Assembly (NCBI GenBank): GCA_013002295.1
Contig: JABDKI010000070.1
Span: 1-34,659, forward strand
Origin: Altererythrobacter sp.
GTDB taxonomy: Bacteria; Pseudomonadota; Alphaproteobacteria; Sphingomonadales; Sphingomonadaceae
Length of the DNA: 34,659 nt
Direction of reading: 5' to 3'
The position numbers and the translations under genes are program-made. The notes under the pieces were generated by a model. It did not search any database, was not told the origin of the DNA, and saw only the letters and a list, made by a program, of their open reading frames with translations. The number at the start of each line of letters is the position of its first letter. The stretch's first letter is position 1. Shown here piece by piece: positions 9,109 through 17,356 of the stretch.

Positions 9109-9708
9109 ATGTCGCTTACGCGCAAGATTTTCGCTGGTGTTGGATTGTTGTTGCTCGCGTTGGCCGCATTGGCAGCTTGGCATCTTGGGCCCGCTTTCTC
9201 TCCTCCCGACAATATCGATGTTGGTATCGCCATCGGCGAGGAAGTGCCGGTCGATCAACCACTACGAAATGCAGCCGGCGAGCCGGCTACTCTTGCTCAG
9301 ATTGCAGGCCCAAATGGATCAGTTCTGGTATTGGTGCGCTCCGCGGATTGGTGCCCATTCTGCAAAGTGCAATTGGCTAACCATGCAGAGATTGCGGACG
9401 AGCTGGAGAAGCAGGGATATACGCTTGCAAGCCTTTCTTATGACGAGCCCGAGAAGCTGGCCGAGTTTGCCACAGATATGGAGCTGCCCTATCTGATGCT
9501 CAGCGACACAGAGAGCGTTTTCATCGACGCAGTGGGCCTGCGCGATCCGCAATATGCCGAAGATCATTACGCCTATGGTGTGCCGCGCGCGAGCGTGCTG
9601 GTGCTTTCACCGGACGGCACTGTCCAGGCGAAGTTGGTATCGGCTGACTATCGCCAACGCCCCAGCAATGAATATGTACTCCAGATGGTCGAAAGCGCAG
9701 CCGACTAG
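9109..9708 (+). CDS. Membrane-anchored thioredoxin-like/AhpC-TSA redoxin
   Basis: This is a peroxiredoxin/thioredoxin-fold protein of about 200 residues with an N-terminal anchor or signal (IFAGVGLLLLALAALAAWHL), so the redox domain is likely periplasmic. The active-site motif is WCPFC (Cys82 and Cys85 counted from the ATG at 9109), in the context VLVLVRSADWCPFCKVQL. The rest follows the AhpC/TSA pattern: TLASLSYDEPEKLAEFA, LPYLMLSDTESVFIDAVGL, GVPRASVLVLSPDGTV. Alternative ATGs lie at 9094 and 9103. I prefer 9109 because GGGA sits about 9 bases upstream, but this is not firm. Its stop abuts the stop of lysC on the other strand with no gap. Confidence 0.87.
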   Translation: MSLTRKIFAGVGLLLLALAALAAWHLGPAFSPPDNIDVGIAIGEEVPVDQPLRNAAGEPATLAQIAGPNGSVLVLVRSADWCPFCKVQLANHAEIADELEKQGYTLASLSYDEPEKLAEFATDMELPYLMLSDTESVFIDAVGLRDPQYAEDHYAYGVPRASVLVLSPDGTVQAKLVSADYRQRPSNEYVLQMVESAAD

Positions 9709-10989
9709 CTAAGCTGCTTCGTCACTCGCATCGAGGCCATAGGCCGTGTGCAACACGCGCACCGCCAGCTCGGTCTCGTCTTCATCGATCAAGACAGAGA
9801 CCTTGATCTCTGAAGTTGAAATCGCCTGAATGTTGATTCCGCGATCCGAAAGCGCGCGGAACATGTTGCTCGCAACACCCGCATGACTCTTCATACCCAC
9901 ACCGACAACGCTGATTTTCGCGATCTTGCTGTCAGTAATTATGCGATTGAATCCGATTTCCTCGCGCTTGTCTTCAAGCAAGGCCTGCGCGCGCGCCAAA
10001 TCGGTTTGCGGCACAGTGAACGTCACATCTGTCTCGCCCTTGTCGCGGCCCACGTTCTGAATGATCATGTCGACGTTGATTGAAGCATCGGCAAGCGGTT
10101 CAAAGATATGCGCCACGGCGCCGGGTTTATCTGGAACGCGGGTCAAGATCACCTTCGCTTCGTTTTTGTCATGCGCAATACCGGTAACGTGCTGGCGTTC
10201 CATTTCGCCACTCTCCACTAGCTCGTTCATCTCATCATCTGACACGATCATCGTGCCAGGTAGTTCATCTGCGGGAATCGCATCTTCGCCAAGGAAGCTG
10301 GACAATACCTGCAATCGTACGCCAGCTTTCATCGCGAGACCGACCGAACGCGTTTGCAGGACCTTGGCCCCGACAGACGCCAATTCCAGCATTTCCTCGT
10401 AGGTGACGGCCTTCTGCTTGCGGGCTTTCGCCACAATCCGGGGATCCGTGGTGTAGACGCCATCGACATCTGTATAAATGTCGCAGCGATCAGCCTTAAT
10501 TGCAGCAGCCACAGCCACGGCCGACGTGTCTGAGCCGCCCCGGCCCAGCGTTGTCACGCGATTGTTGCCACCCAGACCCTGAAAGCCTGGGATCACCGCG
10601 ATCTCTCCAGCCGCAATTGATTCCATCAATGCCTCTGCATTGATCGTCTCGATCCGGGCTTTCGAATGCGCTTCAATCGTATGCACAGGCATCTGCCAGC
10701 CCAACCAGCTGCGCGCCTTGCACCCCATGGATTGCAGCGTCATCGCGAGCAATCCACTGGTCACCTGTTCGCCGCTTGATACTACAACGTCGTATTCCGC
10801 CGGGTCATATAGCGCATTGGCTTCGCGGCAGAAGTTTACGAGCCGGTCCGTTTCGCCGGCCATCGCGGAAACCACCACCGCAACCTCGTGTCCGGCTGCC
10901 TGCTGCTTGCGCACAATTTTTGCCACGCGACGAATGCGCTCGGTTCCGGCCATAGAGGTGCCGCCGAATTTCATCACGATACGAGCCAA
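9709..10989 (-). CDS. lysC: Aspartate kinase
   Basis: Aspartokinase phosphorylates aspartate, the first step to lysine, threonine, methionine and diaminopimelate. It has 426 residues if it starts at the TTG at 10989, giving MARIVMKFGGTSMAGTERI, the usual N-terminus in this group. A run of Gs lies about 8 bases upstream. The open frame continues to 11277 but that part shows no family similarity. The kinase domain has KFGGTS, VVSSGEQVTSGLLA, TLGRGGSDTSAVAVAAAI and DIYTDVDGVYTTDPR. Two ACT domains follow (KVILTRVPDKPGAVAHIFEPLADASINVDMI and ISVVGVGMKSHAGVASNMFRALSDRGINIQAISTSEIKVSVL), implying feedback control by lysine and/or threonine. Confidence 0.95.
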   Translation of the reverse strand: MARIVMKFGGTSMAGTERIRRVAKIVRKQQAAGHEVAVVVSAMAGETDRLVNFCREANALYDPAEYDVVVSSGEQVTSGLLAMTLQSMGCKARSWLGWQMPVHTIEAHSKARIETINAEALMESIAAGEIAVIPGFQGLGGNNRVTTLGRGGSDTSAVAVAAAIKADRCDIYTDVDGVYTTDPRIVAKARKQKAVTYEEMLELASVGAKVLQTRSVGLAMKAGVRLQVLSSFLGEDAIPADELPGTMIVSDDEMNELVESGEMERQHVTGIAHDKNEAKVILTRVPDKPGAVAHIFEPLADASINVDMIIQNVGRDKGETDVTFTVPQTDLARAQALLEDKREEIGFNRIITDSKIAKISVVGVGMKSHAGVASNMFRALSDRGINIQAISTSEIKVSVLIDEDETELAVRVLHTAYGLDASDEAA

Positions 10990-11112
10990 AGCGTTCTGCC
11001 CCCATCCAAGATCCGCAAGAATGCGCTGGGTTAGGCATGACTGGCGCAGATGACAAGCAAGCTTGCTCTTTACGCAGCGATAGCGTTGATTGGGCCGGGG
11101 GAGGAAGAATCG

Positions 11113-12006
11113 ATGTCTGAGCTCAAACACTTCAACGCAGGCGCGGGTTCGAACGAGATTGCGGACGCATTGCGCGAAGACGGTGCCTGCATAATCGACA
11201 ATGCCATGGTGCCCGGTCAGCTTGACCGGTTGAAGCGTGAGATCATGCCCTATGTCGAGGCGACTTCGATGGGGCAAGATGATTTCACCGGGCGCTGCAC
11301 CAGCCGAACGGGTGCATTGGTTGCCCGTTCCGAAGCATGTCGCGAGCTGGTTATGGATCCGCGCTTAATCGGCGCGTGCGACAATTTCCTCAAGCAATTT
11401 TGCGACACCTACCAGCTGCATCTTACTCAGCTCATCCGGATATTCCCGGGTCAGGGCGAACAACCATTGCACCGCGATCGCTTGGCATGGGGAGGCTTCC
11501 TGCCTTCTGATCTTGAGCCTCAGCTCAATACGATCTGGGCGGTGACCGACTTTACACGGGAAAATGGTGCAACGCGCGTTGTGCCCGGATCGAACAAATG
11601 GGACCCCGAACGGCACGCCGAAGACCACGAGATTGCCTATGCCGAAATGAAGGCCGGTTCAGTTCTCGTCTACTCCGGCTCTGTCATCCATTCGGGCGGC
11701 AAGAATCAGTCTGAAGCAGACCGTATGGGCCTCAATATCACTTATTGCCTGGGTTGGTTGAGGCAGGAAGAGAACCAGTATTTGTCTTGTCCGCCGGACA
11801 TAGCCAAAGATTTCTCGCCAGATTTGCAGGCGCTGCTGGGATACGCCATGGGAAGCTATGCGTTGGGTTATTTCACGCCGCCACTTCCACCCGGCGAAGG
11901 GCCCGAGATCACGCCGCCGGACTGGTTGTTCGGAGCAGAAGCCAAAGGGTGGGGCGACAATCTGTATGACAAGGTTAGCGAACGCGCTGCTGATGGAGCC
12001 ATGTAA
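11113..12006 (+). CDS. Phytanoyl-CoA dioxygenase family Fe(II)/2-oxoglutarate oxygenase
   Basis: This is a 297-residue non-heme iron oxygenase. The start at 11113 is fixed by a strong GGGGGAGGAAG Shine-Dalgarno. The iron triad is visible: H120 and D122 in PLHRDRLAWG, and H193 in SGSVIHSGGKNQS. R204 (EADRMGLNITY) is placed to bind 2-oxoglutarate. The family hydroxylates a wide range of small molecules and lipids, so the substrate cannot be named. The following gene, ubiG, begins immediately after the stop, so the two are probably cotranscribed. That adjacency may mean a role in quinone or lipid chemistry, but this is only contextual. Confidence 0.9.
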   Translation: MSELKHFNAGAGSNEIADALREDGACIIDNAMVPGQLDRLKREIMPYVEATSMGQDDFTGRCTSRTGALVARSEACRELVMDPRLIGACDNFLKQFCDTYQLHLTQLIRIFPGQGEQPLHRDRLAWGGFLPSDLEPQLNTIWAVTDFTRENGATRVVPGSNKWDPERHAEDHEIAYAEMKAGSVLVYSGSVIHSGGKNQSEADRMGLNITYCLGWLRQEENQYLSCPPDIAKDFSPDLQALLGYAMGSYALGYFTPPLPPGEGPEITPPDWLFGAEAKGWGDNLYDKVSERAADGAM

Positions 12007-12738
12007 TTGACTGAAACTGCCACAACAATTCGCCCGGAAGAGGCCGAGCATTTCTCTTCGCTTGCGCGCGAATGGTGGAATGCCAAAGGACCGATGGCTT
12101 CGCTGCATCAGGTCAATCCAGTGCGGCTCGCTTTCCTGCGCGAAGCAATCGATAGGCATTGGAGTGGCAACGTGAACGCGACCAAGCCGCTTGCAGACAA
12201 AAATGCGATCGATGTCGGCTGCGGCGCCGGTCTGGTATGCGAGCCGATGGCACGCTGGGGTGCCAATGTAACGGGTGTGGATGCTTCGGCAGAGAACGTC
12301 GGTGTCGCCGCCGCCCACGCCGAAAGCTCCGGCCTTGATATCCGTTATATTGCGGGAGAACTGGCGAGCCTCAATCTCGGCGCATTCGATCTCGTTACCA
12401 GCTTTGAGGTGATCGAGCATGTGTCAGATAAGGCGGCTTTCCTGGCGCAGCTCGCCGCAAGCCTCAAGCCCGACGGTCTGCTCGTCATGTCGACGCCCAA
12501 TCGCACTGCAGCCAGCCGTTTGCTGCTTGTCGAAGCGGCAGAGCGCGTGGGATATGTCCCGCGCGGAACGCATGACTGGAATGACTTTGTCACGCCAGAG
12601 GAGCTCAGCGATTTGCTGACGCAAGCAGGTCTGGAAATGGGTGACCCTCGCGGGATCGCCTGGCGACCAAGTAAGGGGTTGCACCTATCAGATGACCTAT
12701 CGCTAAATTACGCCTTTACCGCCCGTCACGCGCGCTAA
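12007..12738 (+). CDS. ubiG: Ubiquinone biosynthesis O-methyltransferase
   Basis: UbiG performs the two O-methylations of ubiquinone synthesis, using S-adenosylmethionine. It has 243 residues, the family length. The UbiG-specific start region reads EEAEHFSSLAREWWNAKGPMASLHQVNPVRLAFL. SAM-binding motif I is IDVGCGAGLVCEPMARWGANVTGVDAS. Later motifs are FDLVTSFEVIEHVSD, and STPNRT followed by the typical GTHDWNDFVTPEEL. Translation appears to start at the TTG directly after the previous stop codon, with GGAG about 8 bases upstream; no suitable ATG is present in this part of the frame. The 3' end overlaps the glycerophosphodiesterase gene by 23 bases, tail-to-tail. Confidence 0.95.
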   Translation: MTETATTIRPEEAEHFSSLAREWWNAKGPMASLHQVNPVRLAFLREAIDRHWSGNVNATKPLADKNAIDVGCGAGLVCEPMARWGANVTGVDASAENVGVAAAHAESSGLDIRYIAGELASLNLGAFDLVTSFEVIEHVSDKAAFLAQLAASLKPDGLLVMSTPNRTAASRLLLVEAAERVGYVPRGTHDWNDFVTPEELSDLLTQAGLEMGDPRGIAWRPSKGLHLSDDLSLNYAFTARHAR

Positions 12739-13759
12739 CGGCGCCCCTCGGATCATCCGTGAACACTCCGGCGACTCCCGCACCAGCTAGCATTCCATAG
12801 AGTGCCGTCTGGTCGCCTCTTCCGGAATCACCGCCTTGGCCATGCAATGCTGGCGGCAGAAACGCGTTTTCGGGGCGCAGCGTCCACGCATGAACCGGCA
12901 AACCAGCGGCCTTGGCATTTTCGACCAGTGTGGTGGGTGAACCGTCGGGATTGACGATCATGGTGATATTCGCTCCTAGACCATCGGCATACTCGGCGAT
13001 TTCCTCCAGCCCCGATGGCGTAGTCATTTCGGCATAGCGCATGTTTGGTTCATCAGCTGGCCCGTCTTCCGGTTTGACCAACTGGACCAATTTGAACTCG
13101 CTGCGTTTGTCGAGCCGTTGCAACGTGCCCACTTCGAAACTTTGGATCATGACAAGGTCGTCTGGCCCCAATCCCAGTTCGCGAAATTCCCTCAGCACCA
13201 GATCCACAATATCTATACCAGCCTCTTCGAGTAGAAAGGTCGGGTGCTTGAGTTCAGGATAAAGCCCGATTTTGCGCCCGGCCTCAGCCTCTTTGGCGCG
13301 AACGAGCTTCACAATCTCTTCCAGGGTCGGCACTTGATAAAGGCCGTTGTAGCGCGCGTTGGCAGGTCGGATACGCGCGATACGCTCCTTAGCGCGCAAG
13401 GTGCGGATTTCCTCCAACGTGAAGTCCTCTGCAAACCACCCCGCCACACGCTGACCGTCGATCATCTTGTCACGACGGCGATCCTCGAACTCCTCCCGGT
13501 TAGCAACATCGGTTGTGCCGGACAGCTCGTTCTCATGGCGAGAAACCAACTCCAGATCCTTGGTCACGACGAGATCTGGCTCAATATAATCCGCGCCTTG
13601 ATCGATCGCGAGCTCATATGCCGCAAGCGTGTGTTCCGGGCGCTCCGCACTCGCACCGCGGTGGGCAATGATCAGCATGTCATTCTCCTGGGCTGCCGCT
13701 GGCGAGTAAGGCATTGCTATTGCTCCGAATAATCCGGCAGCAAACAACAAGACGCGCAT
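12716..13759 (-). CDS. Periplasmic glycerophosphodiester phosphodiesterase (GlpQ-like)
   Basis: This enzyme hydrolyses glycerophosphodiesters to glycerol-3-phosphate and an alcohol, feeding phosphate and lipid-headgroup recycling. The start chosen is the ATG at 13759, with AAGG just upstream. It gives 347 residues and a clear signal peptide ending in SPAAAQ near residue 24. ATGs and TTGs further out (13801, 13807) only add residues in front of the signal. The GDPD signature is intact: IIAHRGASAERPEHTLAAYELAIDQGADYIEPDLVVTKD, then HENELSGTTDV with the catalytic His, GLYPELKHP, MIQSFE and VHAWTLRPEN. The length fits the larger GlpQ/periplasmic class. It is divergent to the 57-residue ORF at 13800. 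Confidence 0.92.
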   Translation of the reverse strand: MRVLLFAAGLFGAIAMPYSPAAAQENDMLIIAHRGASAERPEHTLAAYELAIDQGADYIEPDLVVTKDLELVSRHENELSGTTDVANREEFEDRRRDKMIDGQRVAGWFAEDFTLEEIRTLRAKERIARIRPANARYNGLYQVPTLEEIVKLVRAKEAEAGRKIGLYPELKHPTFLLEEAGIDIVDLVLREFRELGLGPDDLVMIQSFEVGTLQRLDKRSEFKLVQLVKPEDGPADEPNMRYAEMTTPSGLEEIAEYADGLGANITMIVNPDGSPTTLVENAKAAGLPVHAWTLRPENAFLPPALHGQGGDSGRGDQTALYGMLAGAGVAGVFTDDPRGAVSARDGR

Positions 13760-13773
13760 TAACCCTTGGTTAG
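13759..13773. promoter_or_regulatory. Possible CtrA half-matching site (TTAA-N7-TTAG)
   Basis: TTAA at 13759-13762 and TTAG at 13770-13773 are separated by 7 bases. This is one mismatch from the alphaproteobacterial CtrA consensus TTAA-N7-TTAA. It lies in the 40-base gap between two divergent starts. A single one-mismatch hit can occur by chance, so confidence is low. Confidence 0.25.
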
Positions 13774-13799
13774 GCAGTTTTACGGTATTTTTCGAAGCC

Positions 13800-13973
13800 A
13801 TGTTCAAGAAGCTACTCCTAGCGTCGCTTATCGTTGTGATTGGCCTCTACGGGGCCGGTTACGATGTCATGGGTGCGAAAGACGATATCATTGGCGCGGC
13901 CAACAAACAGGCCGAGGCGATGTCGCCTCGCCAAGCCGACGAGCGAAGCGATTGGGGTTCCGACGCGATGTGA
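13800..13973 (+). CDS. Small membrane or secreted peptide, 57 residues, unknown function
   Basis: A short open frame begins at the ATG at 13800 and ends with TGA at 13971-13973. Its N-terminus, MFKKLLLASLIVVIGLYGAG, is a textbook signal-anchor: two lysines, then a hydrophobic stretch at about residues 5-20. A polar tail follows (AKDDIIGAANKQAEAMSPRQADERSDWGSDAM). It fills the gap between the divergent glycerophosphodiesterase and the convergent YffB-like gene exactly, which supports a real gene. No strong Shine-Dalgarno is seen. I do not recognise a family. It could be a single-pass inner-membrane microprotein. Confidence 0.6.
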   Translation: MFKKLLLASLIVVIGLYGAGYDVMGAKDDIIGAANKQAEAMSPRQADERSDWGSDAM

Positions 13974-13981
13974 TGCGCTGT

Positions 13982-14323
13982 TCAAAGCGCTGCGTCCCAT
14001 TCGTTTTCTTTAAATCCTACCAAAGTTCCGCCCGAGTGCTCCACCACGGGTCGTTTGATCATGCTCGGATGCTGTTCGAGCAAGGTAACAGCTTTGGCTG
14101 CATCAATATCGGTCTTTTCCGCATCGGACAGCTTGCGAAAGGTGGTGCCGCGCCGGTTGAGCACAACATCGACTCCATGCGCGTCGATCCAGGCGGCCAA
14201 CTTGGCCGGATCGGCGCCTTCTTTCTTATAGTCGTGGAACGCGTATTCGATGCCCTTGGTATCGAGCCATTTGCGCGCTTTCTTCACGGTGTCGCAATTG
14301 GGAATGCCGTAGAGGTGGATCAC
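13982..14323 (-). CDS. ArsC/Spx-family protein (YffB-like)
   Basis: This is a 113-residue thioredoxin-fold protein of the ArsC superfamily. It opens with IHLYGIPNCDTVKKARKWLD, where the single Cys10 is followed by D-T-V-K-K-A, the YffB/Spx subtype rather than the true arsenate reductase CTTCR context. RRGTTFRKL and HPSMIKRPVVE carry the conserved Arg and the cis-Pro region (KRP). Members are glutathione-dependent reductases of uncertain substrate. The annotation arsenate reductase would overstate the evidence because no other arsenic gene is nearby. It is convergent with the 57-residue ORF. Confidence 0.9.
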   Translation of the reverse strand: MIHLYGIPNCDTVKKARKWLDTKGIEYAFHDYKKEGADPAKLAAWIDAHGVDVVLNRRGTTFRKLSDAEKTDIDAAKAVTLLEQHPSMIKRPVVEHSGGTLVGFKENEWDAAL

Positions 14324-14479
14324 AAGCTAAGTCCTACTGGATGGAACACATGGAACACTGTCCTAGCGGGAAAAACCTTGCCCTCAAATGAGCGCGATTG
14401 CGGCCCGCGAAACAGATGGATTAGGCTTGAGTGTAAGCACATTCGCGCGACATACAAAAGAGGCCGCATGCAGGACAGG

Positions 14480-14950
14480 TCAGCGCGGCGATAGATGCGC
14501 GTCAGCTATCGCAACAGCAAGTGCATCGGCCGCATCTGCGCCCGCTATCTCCGCCCCCGGCAGCAGCACTTTGAGCATGGCCTGAACCTGCGCCTTGTCT
14601 GCTCCGCCTGTGCCCACCACCGATTTCTTGACCAGCCGCGCAGAGTGCTCATTGACTGACAGGTTCGCCGCGCCGCAGGCCGCCAGCACCGCCCCGCGGG
14701 CTTGCGCCAGCTTCAAGGTCGATTGGGGATTCTTGTTTACGAACACTTCCTCTGCCGCCGCGCGATCGGGCGCATGTGCCGCGATGACTGCGGCAATGGC
14801 GCTGTGCAGATGATCAAGTCGTTCGGCCATGGGCGCCTTGGCATGGGTCTTCACTTCGCCATTGGCGACATGGCTAAGCCGCGACGCCTCTGCACGCACC
14901 AAGCCCCAGCCGGTGCAGCTGAGCGAGGGATCAAGGCCTAGGATTAGCAC
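14480..14950 (-). CDS. ruvC: Holliday junction resolvase RuvC
   Basis: RuvC cuts Holliday junctions during recombination repair, normally with RuvAB. It has 156 residues from a GTG start. All four metal-binding acids are in place: D7 (LGLDPS), E67 or E68 (AAAEEVFVNKN), D139 and D142 (GADAADALAVA). The junction-loop segment NPQSTLKLAQARGAVL is also clear. yebC lies upstream on the same strand, a common arrangement. ruvA and ruvB are not seen immediately downstream, where the ArsC-like gene follows instead. The 131-base gap to yebC contains an 8-bp inverted repeat. The Shine-Dalgarno is weak. Confidence 0.95.
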   Translation of the reverse strand: MLILGLDPSLSCTGWGLVRAEASRLSHVANGEVKTHAKAPMAERLDHLHSAIAAVIAAHAPDRAAAEEVFVNKNPQSTLKLAQARGAVLAACGAANLSVNEHSARLVKKSVVGTGGADKAQVQAMLKVLLPGAEIAGADAADALAVAIADAHLSPR

Positions 14951-14959
14951 AGAGTTATG

Positions 14960-15015
14960 GCGCCAGCGATTTGATTTGGGGCACGGCGAAAATAATCATT
15001 GCTGAGAGCTGGCGC
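14960..15015. repeat. 8-bp inverted repeat between yebC and ruvC
   Basis: GCGCCAGC at 14960-14967 is the exact reverse complement of GCTGGCGC at 15008-15015, with 40 bases between. In an RNA from the minus strand this would form a stem just upstream of the ruvC start. It could be an attenuator or spacer structure. There is no T-run, so it is not an obvious terminator. Confidence 0.35.
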
Positions 15016-15081
15016 GCAGTGGACATAAAAGTCCATGAGCACCGGAAGCGCAAGAAATGGACATTTGCAGCCAGCCACAAA

Positions 15082-15831
15082 TCAATCCGAGTCCAGCTTG
15101 GCCATTACCTCGTCAGAGATCTCATAATTGCCCCAAACAGTCTGCACGTCGTCGTCATCGTCGAGCACATCTATCAGCTTGAGCAATGTACCGGCGTTCT
15201 TTTCATCGAGCTCGACCGTCAGGTTGGGCTTCCAGGCCAGCTTCACTTCCTTAGCTTCACCCAACGATGTCTCCAGGCTGCCAGCGACTTCGTGCAAGTC
15301 TTCAGCCGCGGTCCAGATCTCATGGCCGTCATCCGATGATGCAATATCTTCCGCGCCCGCTTCCATCGCGGCTTCGAGAACTTTCTCCTCGTCACCGGCT
15401 TCTGGACCATACTCAATGAAGCCCAAGCGCTCGAAACCATGCGCCACCGAGCCTTCAGTACCCAGATTGCCGCCATTCTTACTGAAAGCGGTGCGCACAG
15501 CGGTTGCCGTGCGGTTGCGGTTGTCGGTCAGCGTTTCCACGATGATTGCGCTGCCACCCGGGCCATATCCTTCGTAGCGGACTTCTTCGTAATTCTCGTC
15601 ATCGCCCGCGCTGGCTTTGTCGATTGCGCGCTGGATATTGTCCTTCGGCATCGACTGCGACTTGGCCGTGTTCACCGCCAGCCGCAGCCGAGGGTTCATA
15701 TCCGGATCGGGTGTGCCCATCTTGGCCGCCACAGTAATCTCGCGGCTCAGTTTGGAAAACAGGTTAGAGCGCTTCTTGTCCTGCGCACCCTTGCGGTGCA
15801 TGATGTTCTTGAATTTGGAATGGCCTGCCAT
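15082..15831 (-). CDS. yebC: YebC/PmpR-family DNA-binding or ribosome-associated protein
   Basis: This is a 249-residue TACO1/YebC family protein. The N-terminus [36 protein letters not shown] and the following [25 protein letters not shown] are diagnostic. Later come [39 protein letters not shown] and [13 protein letters not shown]. The family was long described as transcriptional regulators; recent work on YebC/TACO1 links it to translation of difficult sequences such as polyproline. The gene precedes ruvC, as in many bacteria. The start is divergent from the CPBP protease gene 56 bases away. Confidence 0.96.
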   Translation of the reverse strand: MAGHSKFKNIMHRKGAQDKKRSNLFSKLSREITVAAKMGTPDPDMNPRLRLAVNTAKSQSMPKDNIQRAIDKASAGDDENYEEVRYEGYGPGGSAIIVETLTDNRNRTATAVRTAFSKNGGNLGTEGSVAHGFERLGFIEYGPEAGDEEKVLEAAMEAGAEDIASSDDGHEIWTAAEDLHEVAGSLETSLGEAKEVKLAWKPNLTVELDEKNAGTLLKLIDVLDDDDDVQTVWGNYEISDEVMAKLDSD

Positions 15832-15887
15832 GGGTTGTCATTCTTCCGCATTTGAAAGTTTGCAATTCTGAGGGTCGCATTAGCCGC

Positions 15888-16643
15888 ATGACAGGTGAAT
15901 CCACAAGCCTTCCGTCGCTCATTACGATGCGCGCGGAATGGGGCCATTTTTTGGGCTTTCTCAAGCGACCTTCTCTGCCAGACAATCAGGCGAGCGATCT
16001 GCGCGAAGGCGCACGTGCAGTGTCGCGCATATTGGCGCTCGATCTGATTGCGATGGGCATGCTTCTGGCGATTGCCGGGGCGGTAATGGCATCGGGGATT
16101 GAGATACCGGAGACTGCGTTGGCCGGCATGGAGATCACGCCGGGAATCATCTTTGCCGTGATCGTTGTCGCGCCTATCAGTGAGGAAATCCTGTTCCGCA
16201 GCTGGCTGTCGGGCCGACCGCGCTATCTGATCGCGTTTCCGATCCTTCTGGTCGCTGGACTGATCGCTGTCATGCTGGCCGCGAATAACACGGGTGAGAG
16301 CGCAGAAATTTCGGTTGGCTTCGCGATCATTGTCGGCGCGCTGCTGAGCCTGATCATGTTCGGTGTGCTTTGGCGGCGACCACCGATGCGCTGGTTCCGC
16401 ACACTATTCCCGGTGATGTTCTGGCTCAGCACTATCGCCTTCGCCTGTATTCACTTGGCGAATTTCAGCGAAGGCAACTGGATGACCTTGCTGCCTTTGG
16501 TCTTGCCGCAGTTCATCCTTGGCGCTCTGCTGGGCTATCTGCGCGTGAACTATGGTCTGTGGACCGCCATCGCGCTCCACATGATCCACAACGGGCTGAT
16601 TATCGCGCTGGTACTGGGCGCGTCTGCGGCGGGTGCGAGTTAG
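15888..16643 (+). CDS. CPBP-family intramembrane metalloprotease (Abi/CAAX protease-like)
   Basis: This is a multi-pass membrane protein of 251 residues from the ATG at 15888. A TTG at 15852 is in frame but gives a polar, unlikely extension. The CPBP motifs are present: [12 protein letters not shown] (the EExxxR motif 1), a His in [14 protein letters not shown] (motif 2), and [11 protein letters not shown] (motif 3 His/Asn). Six or more hydrophobic segments surround them (for example [18 protein letters not shown] and [11 protein letters not shown]). The family cleaves prenylated or membrane substrates or modifies membrane signalling, and the target is not known here. The stop overlaps ybjQ's stop by 4 bases, tail-to-tail. 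Confidence 0.9.
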   Translation: MTGESTSLPSLITMRAEWGHFLGFLKRPSLPDNQASDLREGARAVSRILALDLIAMGMLLAIAGAVMASGIEIPETALAGMEITPGIIFAVIVVAPISEEILFRSWLSGRPRYLIAFPILLVAGLIAVMLAANNTGESAEISVGFAIIVGALLSLIMFGVLWRRPPMRWFRTLFPVMFWLSTIAFACIHLANFSEGNWMTLLPLVLPQFILGALLGYLRVNYGLWTAIALHMIHNGLIIALVLGASAAGAS

Positions 16644-16987
16644 ACCTTAACAGCCGTTCCGCTGGCGCTCACCATCAGCATGGAGCCGGTATCGCCGATC
16701 ACTTCGTAGTCGAGATCAATCCCCACCACAGCATTGCCGCCGCGCGCCGCGCATTCTGCCTGCAGCTCCTCAATCGCCTGATTGCGCGCATCCGCCAGAA
16801 TACGCTCATAGCTGCCCGAGCGGCCACCCACGATATCGCGGATGTTGGCGAACAGATCGCGGAACAGGTTCGCGCCGACGATCACTTCACCGACCACGAT
16901 CCCGCAGTATTCCTGGATCGGTTTGCCTTCGATTGTGGGCGTTGTGGTTACAATAGTCCCGCGCGCATCTTTCCACGGACCGGCCAT
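16640..16987 (-). CDS. YbjQ/UPF0145 family protein
   Basis: This is a 115-residue YbjQ-type protein, a small beta-rich family of unknown role sometimes labelled heavy-metal-binding. Characteristic stretches are [50 protein letters not shown] and [34 protein letters not shown] good AAGGAG Shine-Dalgarno precedes the ATG. It follows gapR on the same strand with a 50-base gap. Family members form pentameric rings; no biochemical function is assured. Confidence 0.9.
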   Translation of the reverse strand: MAGPWKDARGTIVTTTPTIEGKPIQEYCGIVVGEVIVGANLFRDLFANIRDIVGGRSGSYERILADARNQAIEELQAECAARGGNAVVGIDLDYEVIGDTGSMLMVSASGTAVKV

Positions 16988-17037
16988 AATTCTCTCCTTC
17001 TTGCTGTATTACCTAGATAATACGCGGAAGCAGAAAA

Positions 17038-17274
17038 TCAACCGAGCCCCAGCGCCGCCTTATAGGTATCGAGGACCATTTCCATTTCATTGCGATCGTC
17101 TGGCTTCATTTTGCGAAGCCGAACGACCTGGCGCATGATTTTGGGATCGTAACCGACCGCTTTCGCTTCTGCATAAACATCGCGAATATCATCAGCGATG
17201 CCTTTCTTCTCTTCTTCAAGGCGTTCGATGCGCTCGATCAAAAGGCGCAGGCGATCATCGGTGGCGTCGGCCAT
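17038..17274 (-). CDS. gapR: GapR nucleoid-associated protein (DUF2312)
   Basis: This is a 78-residue protein matching DUF2312, which is GapR in Caulobacter: a tetrameric DNA clamp that binds overtwisted DNA and stimulates type II topoisomerases during replication and transcription. It consists of a long N-terminal coiled coil ([50 protein letters not shown]) and a short helical tail ([17 protein letters not shown]). The length is typical. A Fur-box-like sequence lies 17 bases upstream of its start. The upstream neighbour is the DUF1244 gene on the same strand. Confidence 0.93.
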   Translation of the reverse strand: MADATDDRLRLLIERIERLEEEKKGIADDIRDVYAEAKAVGYDPKIMRQVVRLRKMKPDDRNEMEMVLDTYKAALGLG

Positions 17275-17290
17275 CTGTTTCAGTCTCCAC

Positions 17291-17309
17291 TGTAAATGAG
17301 AATCACTTT
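17291..17309. promoter_or_regulatory. Fur-box-like site upstream of gapR
   Basis: TGTAAATGAGAATCACTTT matches the core of the Fur box. AATGAGAATCACT differs at two of 13 positions from the E. coli core AATGATAATCATT, and it resembles the GCAAATGATTCTCATTTGC form seen in proteobacterial iron promoters (read on the minus strand). It sits 17-35 bases in front of the gapR ATG, where it would overlap the promoter or leader. No binding is shown. Confidence 0.45.
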
Positions 17310-17356
17310 GGACCCGCGATAGCCAGCAAGGTCAGCCGCGTGAACCGGGCTCGCGA

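Noticed and set aside
13982-14323. Arsenate reductase call for the ArsC-family protein
   Set aside because: The active-site context is of the YffB/Spx type and no other arsenic gene is nearby.
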